From Rhizophagus irregularis (lineage: Eukaryota; Glomeromycota; Glomeromycetes; Glomerales; Glomeraceae): 64,000 bases of DNA. The notes under the pieces are model-generated. The model made no database searches. It was not told the DNA's origin and worked only from the letters and a program-made list of their open reading frames with translations. Where the stretch lies: assembly GCF_026210795.1 (NCBI RefSeq), contig NC_089432.1, positions 5,270,001 to 5,334,000 on the forward strand, given 5' to 3'. Numbering within the stretch: the stretch's first letter is position 1; the number at the start of each line of letters is the position of its first letter. Positions 35,601 to 47,417 of this stretch are shown here, piece after piece. A program made the translations under genes and the position numbers.

Positions 35601-38600
35601 GCTGAACATTTATTAAAAAAAAGAGTTATGAGATCTCAAAGGGTGGCTTTAAGACCTTTTGCTAAAGCATATTTGAATTATGAAAAACATGGACAATCTT
35701 TGCCTAATTTCCACGGTCTTCGTGATTATTATGCGTTGATTAAGCGACTTTCATTATGTGAAATGACTCCAGAGAATATTCAAATAGCATTAGCTCATAA
35801 TTTTGGAGGAACAGAGAATCATGTCAAATTATGTGAAAAGTATTTTGGATATGTTCTAAAGATATTTAATAATTATAGGCCATGGTTATATAAACAAATT
35901 CCAATTGAACAATTAATCGCCTCAAATTTAGATGATTCTGATGCACGTCATTTAATGGTTATCGGTAAAAGTGATTCAATTGTAAATTTATTGACTTATC
36001 AGTTAAGAATGAGAGACTTGGATCCTGTTGTTATTTTAGGATCTCAATTTCCCGATGATCGTGATGATTATTATTATAATGTTTTGAGGAGAATCATGGT
36101 AATAATTTATAAGAAATATTCTTTCTTTATCCATATTATGTATAAACATAATTTTATGATTTTAGATGTGCGTTGAAACTGGTAGACCATTGATTCTAAC
36201 AGACTTGGAAATAATTTATGGTAATTCTTTTTTTATCTGTCAACTTAAGTGTAATACTTATTTATATTAAATGATTTTTTATATTTCAATAGGGAGTCTT
36301 TATAATTTATGGAATCAAAATTATATCGCTGTGGGAAGTGAAGATAATGTCAAATACTTTACAAGAGTTGCACTTGGAGCATATGCTAATCCTATGCTGT
36401 AAGTAAATTTATTAAATATATCGTATATATTTATTATTTTATTTTAAGTATTTTAAATAATAATGAATTTTAGTTACGTTTCTCCGAATTTTAAATGTAT
36501 TCTTGCCATGGATGAGAAGAATATGGCTTCAGCTGATCCTTCACTTCTTAATAGGTTTGAAAAGCAAAAACTGTCAATAAATGACACTCTTAATGATAAA
36601 CAAAAATTACTTGTTGAAAATTTAGGTGATTGGGCAAGAAAAATGTCAACTTTGATTGGAGTTAATCCAATAACTCAATTACGTAATAAATTCACCCAGA
36701 AGAATCTATTCATTGGATTTGATGATGAAACCTTACAAAGTTTAATTATTGACATCACAAAGAATAATCCAGAAGCAGATAATGATGAAATTTTAGAAAA
36801 ATGCAAGGAATGTTTAATTGCAACAGCATCCTTTGACGGAGTTGTAAGAGCCGAACAATCAGCTTTAGAAAGAGACGAAGTTGATCGATGGAAGCAGGTT
36901 TATTTCCGAAAACAGCATCACAATAGTCTTTATGATTATTTTGCTAATCAAAAAGATGCGTTATCAGATCCTAATGGACATTTAGTGATTATAAATACAT
37001 TTTCTAATATCAATACGGATGTTAAATCTTGTTTACAAGAACTTGCAAGTTGTCAAGTAGATAAATTGTCGATTTTCAAAACTGAAGCTCAGCTTTCAAA
37101 TCGGGTTAGTCAAAGCAATAATTTAATAAGTTAATACATGCTTTCTTAGGTAACTTATTACAACTCCATACTTATAGGTAAAACACTTCTGGTCAGAATC
37201 AACCGATCAAATGTTAATTCTTCAATGTGATTTAACTACCGTTAATACTGGATGTATTAAACTAGCCAAATTCATTATTGAACAATTTCGAAATGAATAT
37301 ATATCAAAGAGAGATCAAATGGAGCGGGAAATGCCTACGAAGCATGCATGTATCATTCTTCATATTCATCGAGATCAGGAATCCACTTTTACATCTTTTA
37401 ATTTCATGTGCGGTTGGAAACAAATGACTATTGAAACATTATCAGGAAATGACGTTCCTACATCAGGTCTCCTAAATGGATCGTTAACTCGTATTGTTAA
37501 TTCTATTTATCCATTCGAAAAAATTTTACAACAAGAACTCTTATGGTGTTTATCGTGTATGAAATATCCATCGAACGACAAGTCAATCAATCATAGAAAG
37601 TAAGTGACATTGTTTATTTTTATGATATTTAATAATTACATTTATTAAGAATTTTTTTTTTTGCGTAAAATTATTTTTTAGGACATTAAACGAAAATATT
37701 CTAAAATATCCATATTTTATTGAATGTTTGAAAAAAAGAGTTCTTGAATGGGTTGAAGAAAATTCTACAAGTGACTGGCAATATAAGATAGCATCAAATA
37801 AACAAAATTTATATCCATACCCTTCATTTTCTGCAGCACAAGAAGCTCACGTTAGAACACTTTTTAGAAAACCGATAGCGCGGATTTTATGCGCTTTAGA
37901 AAGGTTATCGGCGATAAAAACATTTTTCTATGTTTCTGATCAAACAAAGTCAAACAAAGTAAACTATGAGAAATTACTTAAATTTTGGGAACAAATTTTT
38001 ATGGATAACAAAATTGTCAAAATTGATGATATACCAAATCCAAAACCTGATGGATATAATATGCCGGCGGAAAGTTTACTCGATCTTGAATTTCCTTTTT
38101 CATTTTATTATATGAAACAAATTGATAGTTTTAAAAGACATTATGAAGAAGAAATATTGATATTACAAAGGGATGATGACAAAATTGACGACGAAACCAA
38201 TGAACTTTACGATTATGTGATTGAAGATCATTTGAAAGGTTTCAAAAATAACCTTTTTACGTCAATTACGCAATTAAAAGATTCCCCTCTTGAATGGGAA
38301 TGGGCTTCAGAACTATATTTTAATGACTTTGTTACTGTTATTGCATCAAAAGATGCAAAAGATGGTGAGAAAAAAAATAAAAAAATGTTAGCATATATCT
38401 TAAAGTTACTTATTGGTGCTGATAAAATACGACAACCAATTTCCGTCCACGCATATTGGTGGAAAAATGCTAACGAAGTTTTGGCTCAATTACAATTAGT
38501 TCAAATGTCTCCAATAATTATTAAAAATATTGAAATTCAAGGAAATTCTATTGTAAGAGGAAGTCTAGAAAAATATCTAGTTAAAGAAGTGACTAAACTA

Positions 38601-41600
38601 ATGTTACAGCGAATTTGTGGAAATTTTGAAGGCGCAGAAAATGCTCATTTGATCGATAAATGGCAACATGATGTTACAAAAGTATTATCTCTTGTTAATA
38701 AGATAACACGAGCAAAGAATTTACCGGATTTTCAGTTGTTACGTATTGTAAACGATCTAGTTGCGACGAAAACAATTCCTTTAGAAAGTATTAGAGAAAT
38801 TGTTCAACTTGGATTAAGTTTAGACGAGCAAGAAGTTCTCTCTGAGAAATTTATCAACGCTGTATTTGGTAAGCTAGATAAACTAGAACAAAATGAGAAA
38901 AATATAATTCCAAAAAGAACATTTATCATGAGATGCCTTGCGTTGATTCCTATCGAATCAGATGTTCTACTAAGTTTTTATAAAAAATTATTCTCAAATG
39001 AACCTTTTCCATTAATGGGTGCAATCATTGAAAGGATATTTATTAAAGAGAACGTAGAAAATGAGGGCATATTCTTTACAATACTTACAGATTTCGAAGA
39101 AGCTGTAAGACAATCTGCTCGGTTAAATCTTATTAATAAATGTTTAGGAGATTTGGATACAAACATGGCTACTTTATGTTGTGATACCATTGAACAAAGT
39201 TTCTTTATGAATAAGAAATTGGAAAATTTAGCAGCTTTTTTTGGACTGGCTCTTGAAGCTTTACATAAACAAGGAAGACCATCATTACAAAAAATAACTT
39301 CAGTTGCGTTGCTTAAAGAATTCGTTCGCCGATTCTGGGATAGTTTTCTTCCGAAAGATCCTCTTGTATTTGACAAAGCAGATCAAAACAATTTTGATAA
39401 TGAAATAATTAATCAAATCAATAATATTTTGACTTTTTCTCATCCTTTGATTCATTCTCTTAAAATTTATTTTTTAAGAGATTTATGTCGGAGAGGTTTT
39501 TCAATTGATGACATTAAAAGATTTTGTGAAGCTCAAAAAAATTTTTTACCGTGGCTTAAGACTTTCAACTGGGAAGATATTAATGAAAATCGGTTATCTT
39601 TTAATCCATATTGTAATATGCCTGAATATAATGAAACAGAAGACAGTTTTATAACCTTCTATAGTATAGGAAATAAAGCACCTTTCCAAACATTTGTACA
39701 AAAAATGAAGCAAAATATGACTACAACAGCAAAATTATCTTTCATGGGACTCTTATTTGTACGGCTTCATGCTTTAAGAGCTTCAAGAGAATGGCGACAT
39801 TCAGAAGTGCAATCAGCTGATTTATTAACCAAAGAACTTGCTGGAATGAACATATCGAATGTATTTAAAAGAATTGCAACAAATATCTTGTCGAATAACC
39901 AACCTTTACTTCGAATTTACAATTCAGGAATTGATAATACCGAGTTGATTTTAAAATCTGTTATTGCACATATTATCGCTTATCATGCGTCTCTTGAACC
40001 GAATTCATCTCCACTTGCAACGTATTTACACAATCTACAAAATTGTCAGAACTCGTTTATATTAACATGTGTTTGTGACCAACAATCTGCAGATTTTAAT
40101 TTAATTTTGAACGCCATGGGCACAAGTTTTTATTCCTGTATTTGCGGTTATAGATACTTCATTGGAGAATGTGGCAAACCTGTGGCTACTGGTAGTTGCC
40201 CGGATTGTGGAAAAATGATCGGTGGATCTGATCATGTACCAGTAGCTGGAAACAATAGCATTCAAATTCAACCTCTTGCTATAAATTTTAAAGCAGGATA
40301 CATTGGTGAACTAGTCAATCAAAATATGAATGTTATCGTCAGAAGTCTACGACCTGTAGCATATCGTATTTTGCATTTAATTGTTCATGCTCTTATTGGA
40401 GCATCTGAACCTCCAACTGCCCTTGCTTTCCTTCGAAAAAATAATCAAACTGCTACTGATTCTGAAACATATTGTATGAACCATATTCGAAATGATTGGG
40501 AAATTCTGAAGAGACTCCTTTATTGCTCAGATGATGTATATATCTTTTTATTATTATTATTATTTTCTTTATAATCTATTTAATAAAATAGCTAACTAAA
40601 ACAAAATTTTATTATCTTAATCAGAATTTGGCGTTGATATTCCATTCTCTAATTTCCTTAATGATGGAAAGACCTCCCATTCCGAATCAAACGACATATC
40701 CTGAACGCATAAACTGGGAGACATCATTTCAAGATAAATATGTTACACCTCTAACTACGAATATAACGGCGACGGCAACTAATTATCGTATGAAGTTAAA
40801 CGAAGCTCTAACAAAAAATAAAAAAAATAACATAATTGAATGTGAAATTAATCAGACTTTAGTTATGGATAAACAATATCGAAGTGAGAATTTACCAAAT
40901 TTATGGAGAACGATTGGAATAATTAATTTCGATAGTTTTCGTGCTTATTATATGAGCGATTTGACAAGGATCAACGACTATCCATTTCTCTCTGTATTTT
41001 TCAAACATTCTAAACAAATAGAATTACTCAAATATCTTTTACCTATCATAAAATTTGTTCAAATTTTGAATGCCAAACTTGGATATCAATTATTAAGACA
41101 AACGGCAAAAAATATGAATTTTAGACAATTTATAGAAAAGGAATCCAATGATGGTAGAAATGAAGAAATTTTCAATAATTTGAATACCGCTTTTAATGAT
41201 TTTAAACTTGGTTGGAATACAGTAATACCTTTTGTAAATCGATATCAATGTCATGAACTTCCCAATGAAAAACCAGTCATGGGTTATAATCTTCCAGTTA
41301 TTTTTGGTTTAGTGGAACCGAGAGATGCAGGAATTTTCTTATGCGCTATTTTAGATTATTTGGTTGACTTGCAAAACCAGTTCCTACAAGAAGTTATATT
41401 AATTCCACCTGGAACTTGTAAATCTCTCAAGTTTTTAGATGAAATTACATTTGATATCGAACTAGCAATTTTGAAAACAGAACCAGTTATACCCAATGGA
41501 TATTGCCTTCAATCTCTACGCCTTGATCATGTTCGTTCTGGAAATATTATAAATTTTGCTTGGAATGATGAGATTCTTGCATATAGTCAAAGAAATTTAG

Positions 41601-42657
41601 CAATTGCAAGAGGAGAAGATATTATATATGATCTGACAAAGATTGAAACGGAATTGGCAAATATTCTAGTTTTCGAGAAAGTTTATATAGAAACTCTACC
41701 AGATTCACAATTATATCTTGAAACTTTCCCGTATCACATGGAGCTATTTCAAGGATGTATGAGAATTCTTAGTGATATTAAGAACTTAATAACCCAAGAG
41801 CCTATCCCAATCGAAAAAATGAATTCATTAGGCTTTTCTAAAAATTCCCGTTTAGAATACGCTTCAAAATCAACTATAGGTAACTCGTCAGAAATTTTGT
41901 CATCATTGGAAATACTTCTATGTTTCGTCAAGCGTACAGCAGTTGGAAATGGCGACAGATCCATTAAGGAATTTGTTTTACAATGGATGAAACTATCATC
42001 ATTATATGAACATAGAGAATTCTCTAAAATTTTAGACATTGATTTAAGACTTAAACATTTGGTGTCCTTATATGAGCTCGTCGAAGAACAAGTTGCCGAT
42101 GTTAAAATTAAATATATTCATGAAAAATATCAGGAAAAACTTTCAACGGATATGGAGGTTGCAATAACGGAATCTATAGGTTTTGAGCAGAAAACTACAA
42201 CGAAAAAAGTTATACAAGCAGAAACATTCGCATTAGCTTTAAAACGATTCATGTTACGATTTTTAACTTTAGAGAATCAAAAAGAAACGGATCCATTAAA
42301 AATTTATTTACAAGATGGTTCATTAAATTTTTGGCCTTCAACAGTTCCAGAGGAACTTGTTGATGAATTGTTTCCAGAAAATTTATTGGTAGCTAATACA
42401 TATAATGCTTATACATTCACAATGAAAAAGATTGAGGTAAGAAAATTTATAAACATATATTTAAATTTTAATTATTTTTAAATTAAAATAATAATTTTGT
42501 ATATTAATAATTTCTTAAGCAAACGATGAAAAAACAAGTATATGTCGCTAAAAATAGAATCAATGATCTAACAAACCTAAACCAAACGGAACCTACAGAT
42601 AGTATAAATACGTCAAGAAGACCAAGAAATGGCCGACTTAAATTTGATGCGATGTAG
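26601..42657 (+). CDS. RNF213-like: RNF213-like giant AAA+/RZ-finger protein, copy B (complete, 14 exons)
   Basis: Exons: 26601-29171, 29247-30070, 30163-31944, 32027-33980, 34058-35225, 35331-35487, 35567-36098, 36166-36220, 36293-36398, 36474-37104, 37178-37599, 37682-40535, 40625-42436, 42520-42657. All introns are GT..AG, phases agree, and the sum is 15006 nt (5001 aa, close to the about 5200 aa of human RNF213). The start is the first ATG of the frame, in a context shared with copy C. Order: acidic repeats (aa about 104-505), CBM20-like domain (about 554-660), helical stalk, first canonical AAA (Walker A Lys2377, Walker B DE2428), second AAA (Lys2695, DE2766), E3 region with RZ finger (Cys4220 to His4252), helical tail. 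Animal RNF213 is a cytosolic ATPase/ubiquitin ligase linked to lipid droplets and pathogen coating; equivalent activity here is inferred. No RING is visible. The donor of intron 10 is GTTAGT rather than GTAAGT. Confidence 0.92.
26910..28110 (+). repeat. Coding tandem repeat of about 43 aa in copy B N-terminus
   Basis: About nine units of roughly 129 bp. Each reads like EEQIDETTRYPKNKNSQNL followed by a G-N-R/Q-K-K-L segment and SSQDENDDY. The units are acidic and Asn/Gln-rich, hence probably disordered. One more diverged, longer unit precedes the array (about 26640-26905). Copy C has a similar short-unit array plus three long units. Confidence 0.9.
28260..28586 (+). other. CBM20-like domain coding segment, copy B
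   Basis: Residues about 554-660. The pattern IKVIFHVHFP, then VVLGNVKELGSWK, a Leu-Ser stretch, YWRSSPVII and IQYKYAI matches the family 20 starch/glycogen-binding fold (G..ELG.W and YKY hallmarks). Animal RNF213 carries a domain of this family in the same relative place. Binding to glycogen is inferred. Confidence 0.8.
33900..35487 (+). other. AAA core of copy B with both Walker sets intact
   Basis: The first module shows GEAGCGK at 33960-33980 and T supplied by the next exon, then IWLFFDEINT (Walker B) near 34190 and the sensor phrase LFSACNPYR near 34300. The second shows GAPGSSKS at 34991-35014, VVLLDE ending at 35224, then VGLAETSP after the intron, and a sensor phrase ISNWRLD near 35433. 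This mirrors the two ATP-handling modules of RNF213. Introns cut directly after the first Walker A lysine and directly after the second Walker B glutamate. Confidence 0.85.
40131..40250 (+). other. RZ-type zinc finger of copy B
   Basis: Cys4220-x-Cys4222-G-Tyr4224, then IGEC (Cys4231), Cys4240-P-D-Cys4243, IGG and His4252. The animal RZ finger has C-x3-H in place of the first pair; here that His is Tyr, with a Cys two residues after the first Cys as a possible substitute ligand. Ligand assignment is by spacing. Confidence 0.75.
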
Positions 42658-43504
42658 AAACTCTTTTTCTTGTTATCCGACTATTTAAATTCGTAGTATA
42701 TATATATAGTATCTTTATTGTTATTTTATATAAATCATCAAATTATCAGAAATATATTAGATGTTTAAATTTGCCTGAGAAATCTTTAACGTTATTATTA
42801 ATAAAATTTATTATTACGACAAATGTCCGGATGGTCGTCCGGCAAAAATGTCATTCTTGATATCTATCTAATTAAAAAAATTGTCATATTTATAAATAAT
42901 TTGAATTGTGTAACATTGAAAAGTGTGATATTCTTGCGCCCGATCTATTTCGTATTTATCATATCATAATTAAGAAAATCTTTAAACTGATACATTTCCG
43001 GTTAATTAAAATTTTAACTGGATTTTTTTTTATTCTAATAAATTAATACTAACAAAAAAAAGTATATTAATTGCGCTCTCTTAGTTACCACAACAACTAA
43101 CCATTTCTATTAGATAGACAATAATAATTTTTTTTTTATTTTCGGATTTTACCGTAAAAACTGAAACTACCTTTTAATCTTTTTTATTAATTTTTTTTAT
43201 CCCTTCGGTTAACTTTAACCAAAATTTTTACTTATTCTTTTTTTATTATATTTTTATTGGATCGGAATTTATCAAAGTTTTTGGTTAACCCAAAAGAATA
43301 TTAATTATATAGATACATAACAATATTTACCTGCATATTAATTTATTTAAAAATTTATATTTTATTACTCTCATAATCTAATTATTAATCAAAGTGAGCT
43401 TCTAATTGTGACTAAAAATTTAATATTATATAGTAATACTACTACTCCCGGGGACAACTGCTAGTATGAAAATAAAATAAATATATGCATATTTTTAAAT
43501 AATG
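42658..43504. other. Spacer after copy B, no gene
   Basis: Homology to the copy A 3' flank ends near 42712. The 43-bp word shared with 21887-21929 is at 42761-42803. The remainder is AT-rich with T-runs and no supported feature. Confidence 0.5.
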
Positions 43505-43612
43505 TCGGGGCGGAAAGCTATTACAATTCTTAAACGCTAACTGAAGTTATCATAATTCTGGCACGTATAGATAATAGTAAATCTTTTTGTATACATTTCG
43601 GGACTAGACTAG
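43505..43612 (-). repeat. Segment inverted relative to the copy B spacer
   Basis: Reverse-orientation counterpart of about 23170-23290, sharing TTCTTAAACGC and TAACTGAAGTTATCATAATT. The direct-orientation homology of the two spacers starts just downstream. Confidence 0.7.
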
Positions 43613-44361
43613 TATGTTTCCATTCCCATTTTTCACAAAATAATTTATTTTGCTACAGAATTATAATAAAATTTCAAAAACAGTTTAAGCTTATTTACAC
43701 TCATTCCTTACTAGATTGTGGTGGTGGCGGTCTGGCGGAGTGTATTTTAATTTTCAATTAAATATTTGAATACCATCTAATTTATACCTAATTTTGACCT
43801 GATATTTCTTTCTTTTTCATCAGATATACTATTGTGCAAGCGAAGATAATTAATTAATTATTATTTTCATTCTATTATTAAATATAAGATCTGAATTATC
43901 ATAGATTTGGCTGATATTATAAGTAAATATTGAGAAAATAGTTTCATGCACGATAAATTATAAATAAATGCAAGTACATTTTTGTTTCATCAGATGGAAA
44001 CTGAATTACTTTTGTGAAAAAGGAAGTACAATACTGTAAATTTAAATTTTGAAGATAAAAAGTTGTCTAAAAAACCGAAAGCTTGAATAAATCAATAAAT
44101 CATTTCATTTTACTTCCGTACACAAATTCAGAATATTATTTCGTGGATCTATCTCAAAATTCTTTATAGATACGCGTTTAAAAATTAGTATATATAACTC
44201 AAACATATATGGTTGCGATAAATTCAGTATAATTCGGCATTTACTCTTTAATTTTAACTGATGTCATATAAATAATTTGACGCAATAGATAAATTAATGA
44301 CAATCTTCTTCAGTGACACTCTTCTTCTTTACAACTTCTCATTTATTCCTGAAAATAAAAA

Positions 44362-44510
44362 ATGTAAAAATTAAATAATGATCTTTATAAAATTTTTCAA
44401 AATTTACGTGACTTAATCAAATAATGTAAGAAATTATAAAAATCTCTACATTTTTGTTTGTTAGTTGGTATGAAGTCATGATGATTTCAATTTTAAGGAG
44501 TTATCCTTAT
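44362..44510 (+). pseudogene. F-box gene relic, copy C spacer
   Basis: Counterpart of the relic at 24063. The start (ATG then KLNND, KIF) and the CLLV..WYEV words remain, but different indels and an early stop break it. It is not expressed as a protein as read. Confidence 0.5.
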
Positions 44511-45198
44511 AAATATGCTTATAAAGTGTAACTGATAATTCAATTAAATATTTGAAAGATGAAAATATCATAAAAGCAAATATCTATGAAGAAATTTATA
44601 AGTGAATGTTCATCTATAAAAAGTTTTCGTTTAGACTAGCTGTAACCTGTTGCGTTGCAGAAGGATTAATTTACGAATTTCAGAAAAAATTTCAGTCTAA
44701 GAAATGGAAAAAAAGTACTTTAAAAAAAAAAAGTTCGGTCTATAAGAAGCATATTTTTTTCAATTTCCGAGTTTATAAGAATTGAGATATATATATTAAA
44801 AGTAACCGGATAGCTTTAACGATGCAATCTGCTGCGTCCAATTGCATCGTTCTGAATAGCCAAAAGTGAAATATGATGACTAATAAGTAATAAGACAAAT
44901 TAAACCTTTTCGTTAATTAAAAATATCAACAACGGAACAATGAAAATCTCAGATTGGCTATCAAAATGTACACATGACTCCGACAACCAATCGAATTATT
45001 TAAAAGCAAATTTACAACACATAAGCTATATTATTTAATGACACTTGTCTACATAAAATTATCACATAATTTACAGGATTTTATGAAAACAAGAAAAAAA
45101 ATAAAAAAAAGGGGAACCGAAAAAAATCAGATCGGTTCGAAAGAAAAAAAAAAAAAAATTTCCGATTATTAACCGGAATTGGATTAGAAATACGTGCC

Positions 45199-45976
45199 TT
45201 ACAGCTGTTCGGGACAAAGTAAAATTTTGAACCCGACATCCGGTCTGGCATGTCGGATGTCGGATTGTCACGTAATATACGATAATAGTTAAAATAGTTA
45301 AACGATATAATTCATTGATTCATAATTTCATATCATATTTATATTTATTTTTCCAAATATAAATATAAATATATATATATATATATGTCTCAGACTAAAT
45401 CTTTAACTTATAGTCCTAATATTTGCTCGATATGTTTAGTTTGTATAACTTGCTTGTGCAAGAAGTGGAAATAATTGTATTTGTGCACCCCAAGACTATT
45501 ATAAAAAATCAAGAGGATCTCTTCGCAAACCAATTACAAAAATAATGGATATATAAAATATAAGAAAGCAATAGATTATGCCTTTCTTACATGGTTTAAA
45601 GCTAATGTACCTATTATTACCTATTATACTTAAAGTTCCTGAGAGTTTAGATTTTGTTAACATATGCAAAAGCTGCATCAACAAATATGAAATCAAAACA
45701 ACAAAAACAAATATAAATATTTAATATCTTTGAAACCGCGAAGGTTAGTCCGATAGTTATATCAGAAGATAAAATCAATGTAGATTAGATGATCAAGAAA
45801 TGAATAATCTTATTCCAAAACTCATATCTAAGGACGAAAATCCAAAGAAAGGTTAGTTGTTCAAAGTAAAATCTTGATTCACGTGACAATCCGACATCCG
45901 AGTGATCCGACATACTAGACCGGATGTCGGGTTCAAAATTTTACTTTTGTCCCGAATAATACGAAAACAGCTATAA
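45199..45976. mobile_element. 778-bp element with about 80-100-bp inverted termini
   Basis: The left arm (about 45199-45276) runs TTACAGCTGTT, CGGGACAAAGTAAAATTTTG, then AACCCGACATCCGGTCT. It is complementary to 45876-45976, apart from about 10 bp and a few substitutions missing on the left. The spacer upstream of copy B has no counterpart. The same outer phrase (CAGCTGTTTTC..GGGACAAA..TTTTGAACCCGAC) occurs inside the termini of the P-type element (12638 and 18340-18385), so the two may be related. A clear target duplication is not visible. Confidence 0.75.
45388..45727 (+). pseudogene. Relic ORF with CxxC pairs inside the 45.2-kb element
   Basis: From ATG at 45388 the text begins MSQTKSLTYSPNICSICLV and, in changing frames, continues with ICAPQDYYKKSRGSLRKPIT, YKKAIDYAFLTWFKANVPII and, near 45660, NICKSCINKYEIKTT. 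Paired cysteines (CSIC, CKSC) at both ends look like a split zinc ribbon. Frames are broken by stops and indels. I do not recognise the family; it may be element cargo or part of a former transposase gene. Confidence 0.35.
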
Positions 45977-47161
45977 CTCCACCCCTGCCTGAGAACGAGG
46001 GCTCTTCAGTCAAAGACCAAAGGTTTAGATGGACAATCAGCAGGAAACTGTATAAGTGAATTATATAGGATCCTCAGAGGCCATACGCTGACAAACGTTA
46101 CGGTTACTTAGTTTATATAGATAGATAATAGAATGTCTTGAATATAAAGCCACATGATCAATTTTAGTTACATAATTGATCAGCGACTAAACCATAACGA
46201 GCCTATAATGAACGCTGGAAGATCTGATTTTAATTGAATGGATTACGTAGTGAATTTGTTATATTTTAAAGTTACCGTATTTATATCAATTGATAATTTA
46301 GTTAATTAATAAGTTTGTTAAAATAGAAATAATGAATAATCCATACTAATATTAAATATTAAACCATACATTCCGTACTGTGCGCCATACACTCTTGATT
46401 TTGGTTATAAATAAAATTATTATTAATTGACCTAATGGTCAGATAAATAACAACTACATTAAATTGTACTTTAATTTGGAGTGCCTCAACTTTATGTGTA
46501 ATAATACTTTTTTATGTGTAATAATCCATCACTTCCTAATTAATTCAACTTTTGGGTCGGTTTGTTTACACTCATGCTTATGCTTATCATTATACTTGTT
46601 GTGATGCTTATTGATAAATTCTTTAACAGTACATAATCGTTCACAATATATATACTGTATATATATACTATGTAATAGCTAGTAATCTATTAGCAATGGC
46701 GATATTATAGTAAACTATAGTTCGCCTTTTGACATCAAAACGAATTCACCTTGGACTGATTCTAATTAACCTTTTTTGTTTTAGATTAGTTTTCCTAACT
46801 CATTGATTTGGTTTAATTTCATATCGATGGTGATAATCAGAATCTGTATTTTATAAATAATCATTTTTAACGTTTAATGATTATATAAAAAAATAAAATT
46901 TTCTTTGAAGATTGTTTTTGATTGCCTTTAACGATTAACCAAAAATGTGAATGTACAACGTGTTGATTCAACGATTTAGTCGATTCATCCTAATTTGCAC
47001 GTAAATCAATTTTGCACTTTATTTTATTTTATTTTATTTTTTTTTGCTTTTTCGATTTCATAAAAATTAATAATAAAAAAAAACCTTATTTTTACTCCAG
47101 TTAAATTTTTTTTTTTATTATTTTCAAACTAAAAAGTATGAATTTAATTTAAGTTACATTC

Positions 47162-47169
47162 TATAAAAT
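47162..47169 (+). promoter_or_regulatory. TATA-like box upstream of copy C
   Basis: TATAAAAT lies 256 bp before the start codon, within the block conserved with 26357 upstream of copy B and followed by the same MDNHSFL upstream ATG. Role inferred. Confidence 0.35.
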
Positions 47170-47417
47170 TGGTATGAATGAAGAGTTTATTTGTTAAAAT
47201 GGATAACCATTCTTTCTTAAAAAAATTCAATCAGTATAATAAAAAGCAATTGTCGATTTTTCATTTTCTTTTTTATTTCAAAAAAAAAAAAAAATTATCA
47301 ATTATTTGAATTATTTGAAAATTTTTTCTTTTTCCTTGCTTGTGACTGAAATTAAAATTTTATTTTATTTTATTTTCTTTTATATCCCCGATTTTTTAAC
47401 GAATTAATTTATTTAAT

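Larger units (their letters stand above)
43640..47417 (+). repeat. Duplicated spacer upstream of copy C
   Basis: Collinear with 23400-26600. Differences: it lacks the 24536-24844 element and carries an inverted-repeat element at 45199-45976. The last 40 bp before the start codon (TTTTTTAACGAATTAATTT) are nearly identical to those before copy B, supporting the chosen starts of both genes. Confidence 0.85.

Noticed and set aside
36463-36473. ATG at 36463 as a gene start
   Set aside because: It lies in the end of intron 9; the AG at 36472-36473 and the phase from the upstream exon show that the coding exon starts at 36474.
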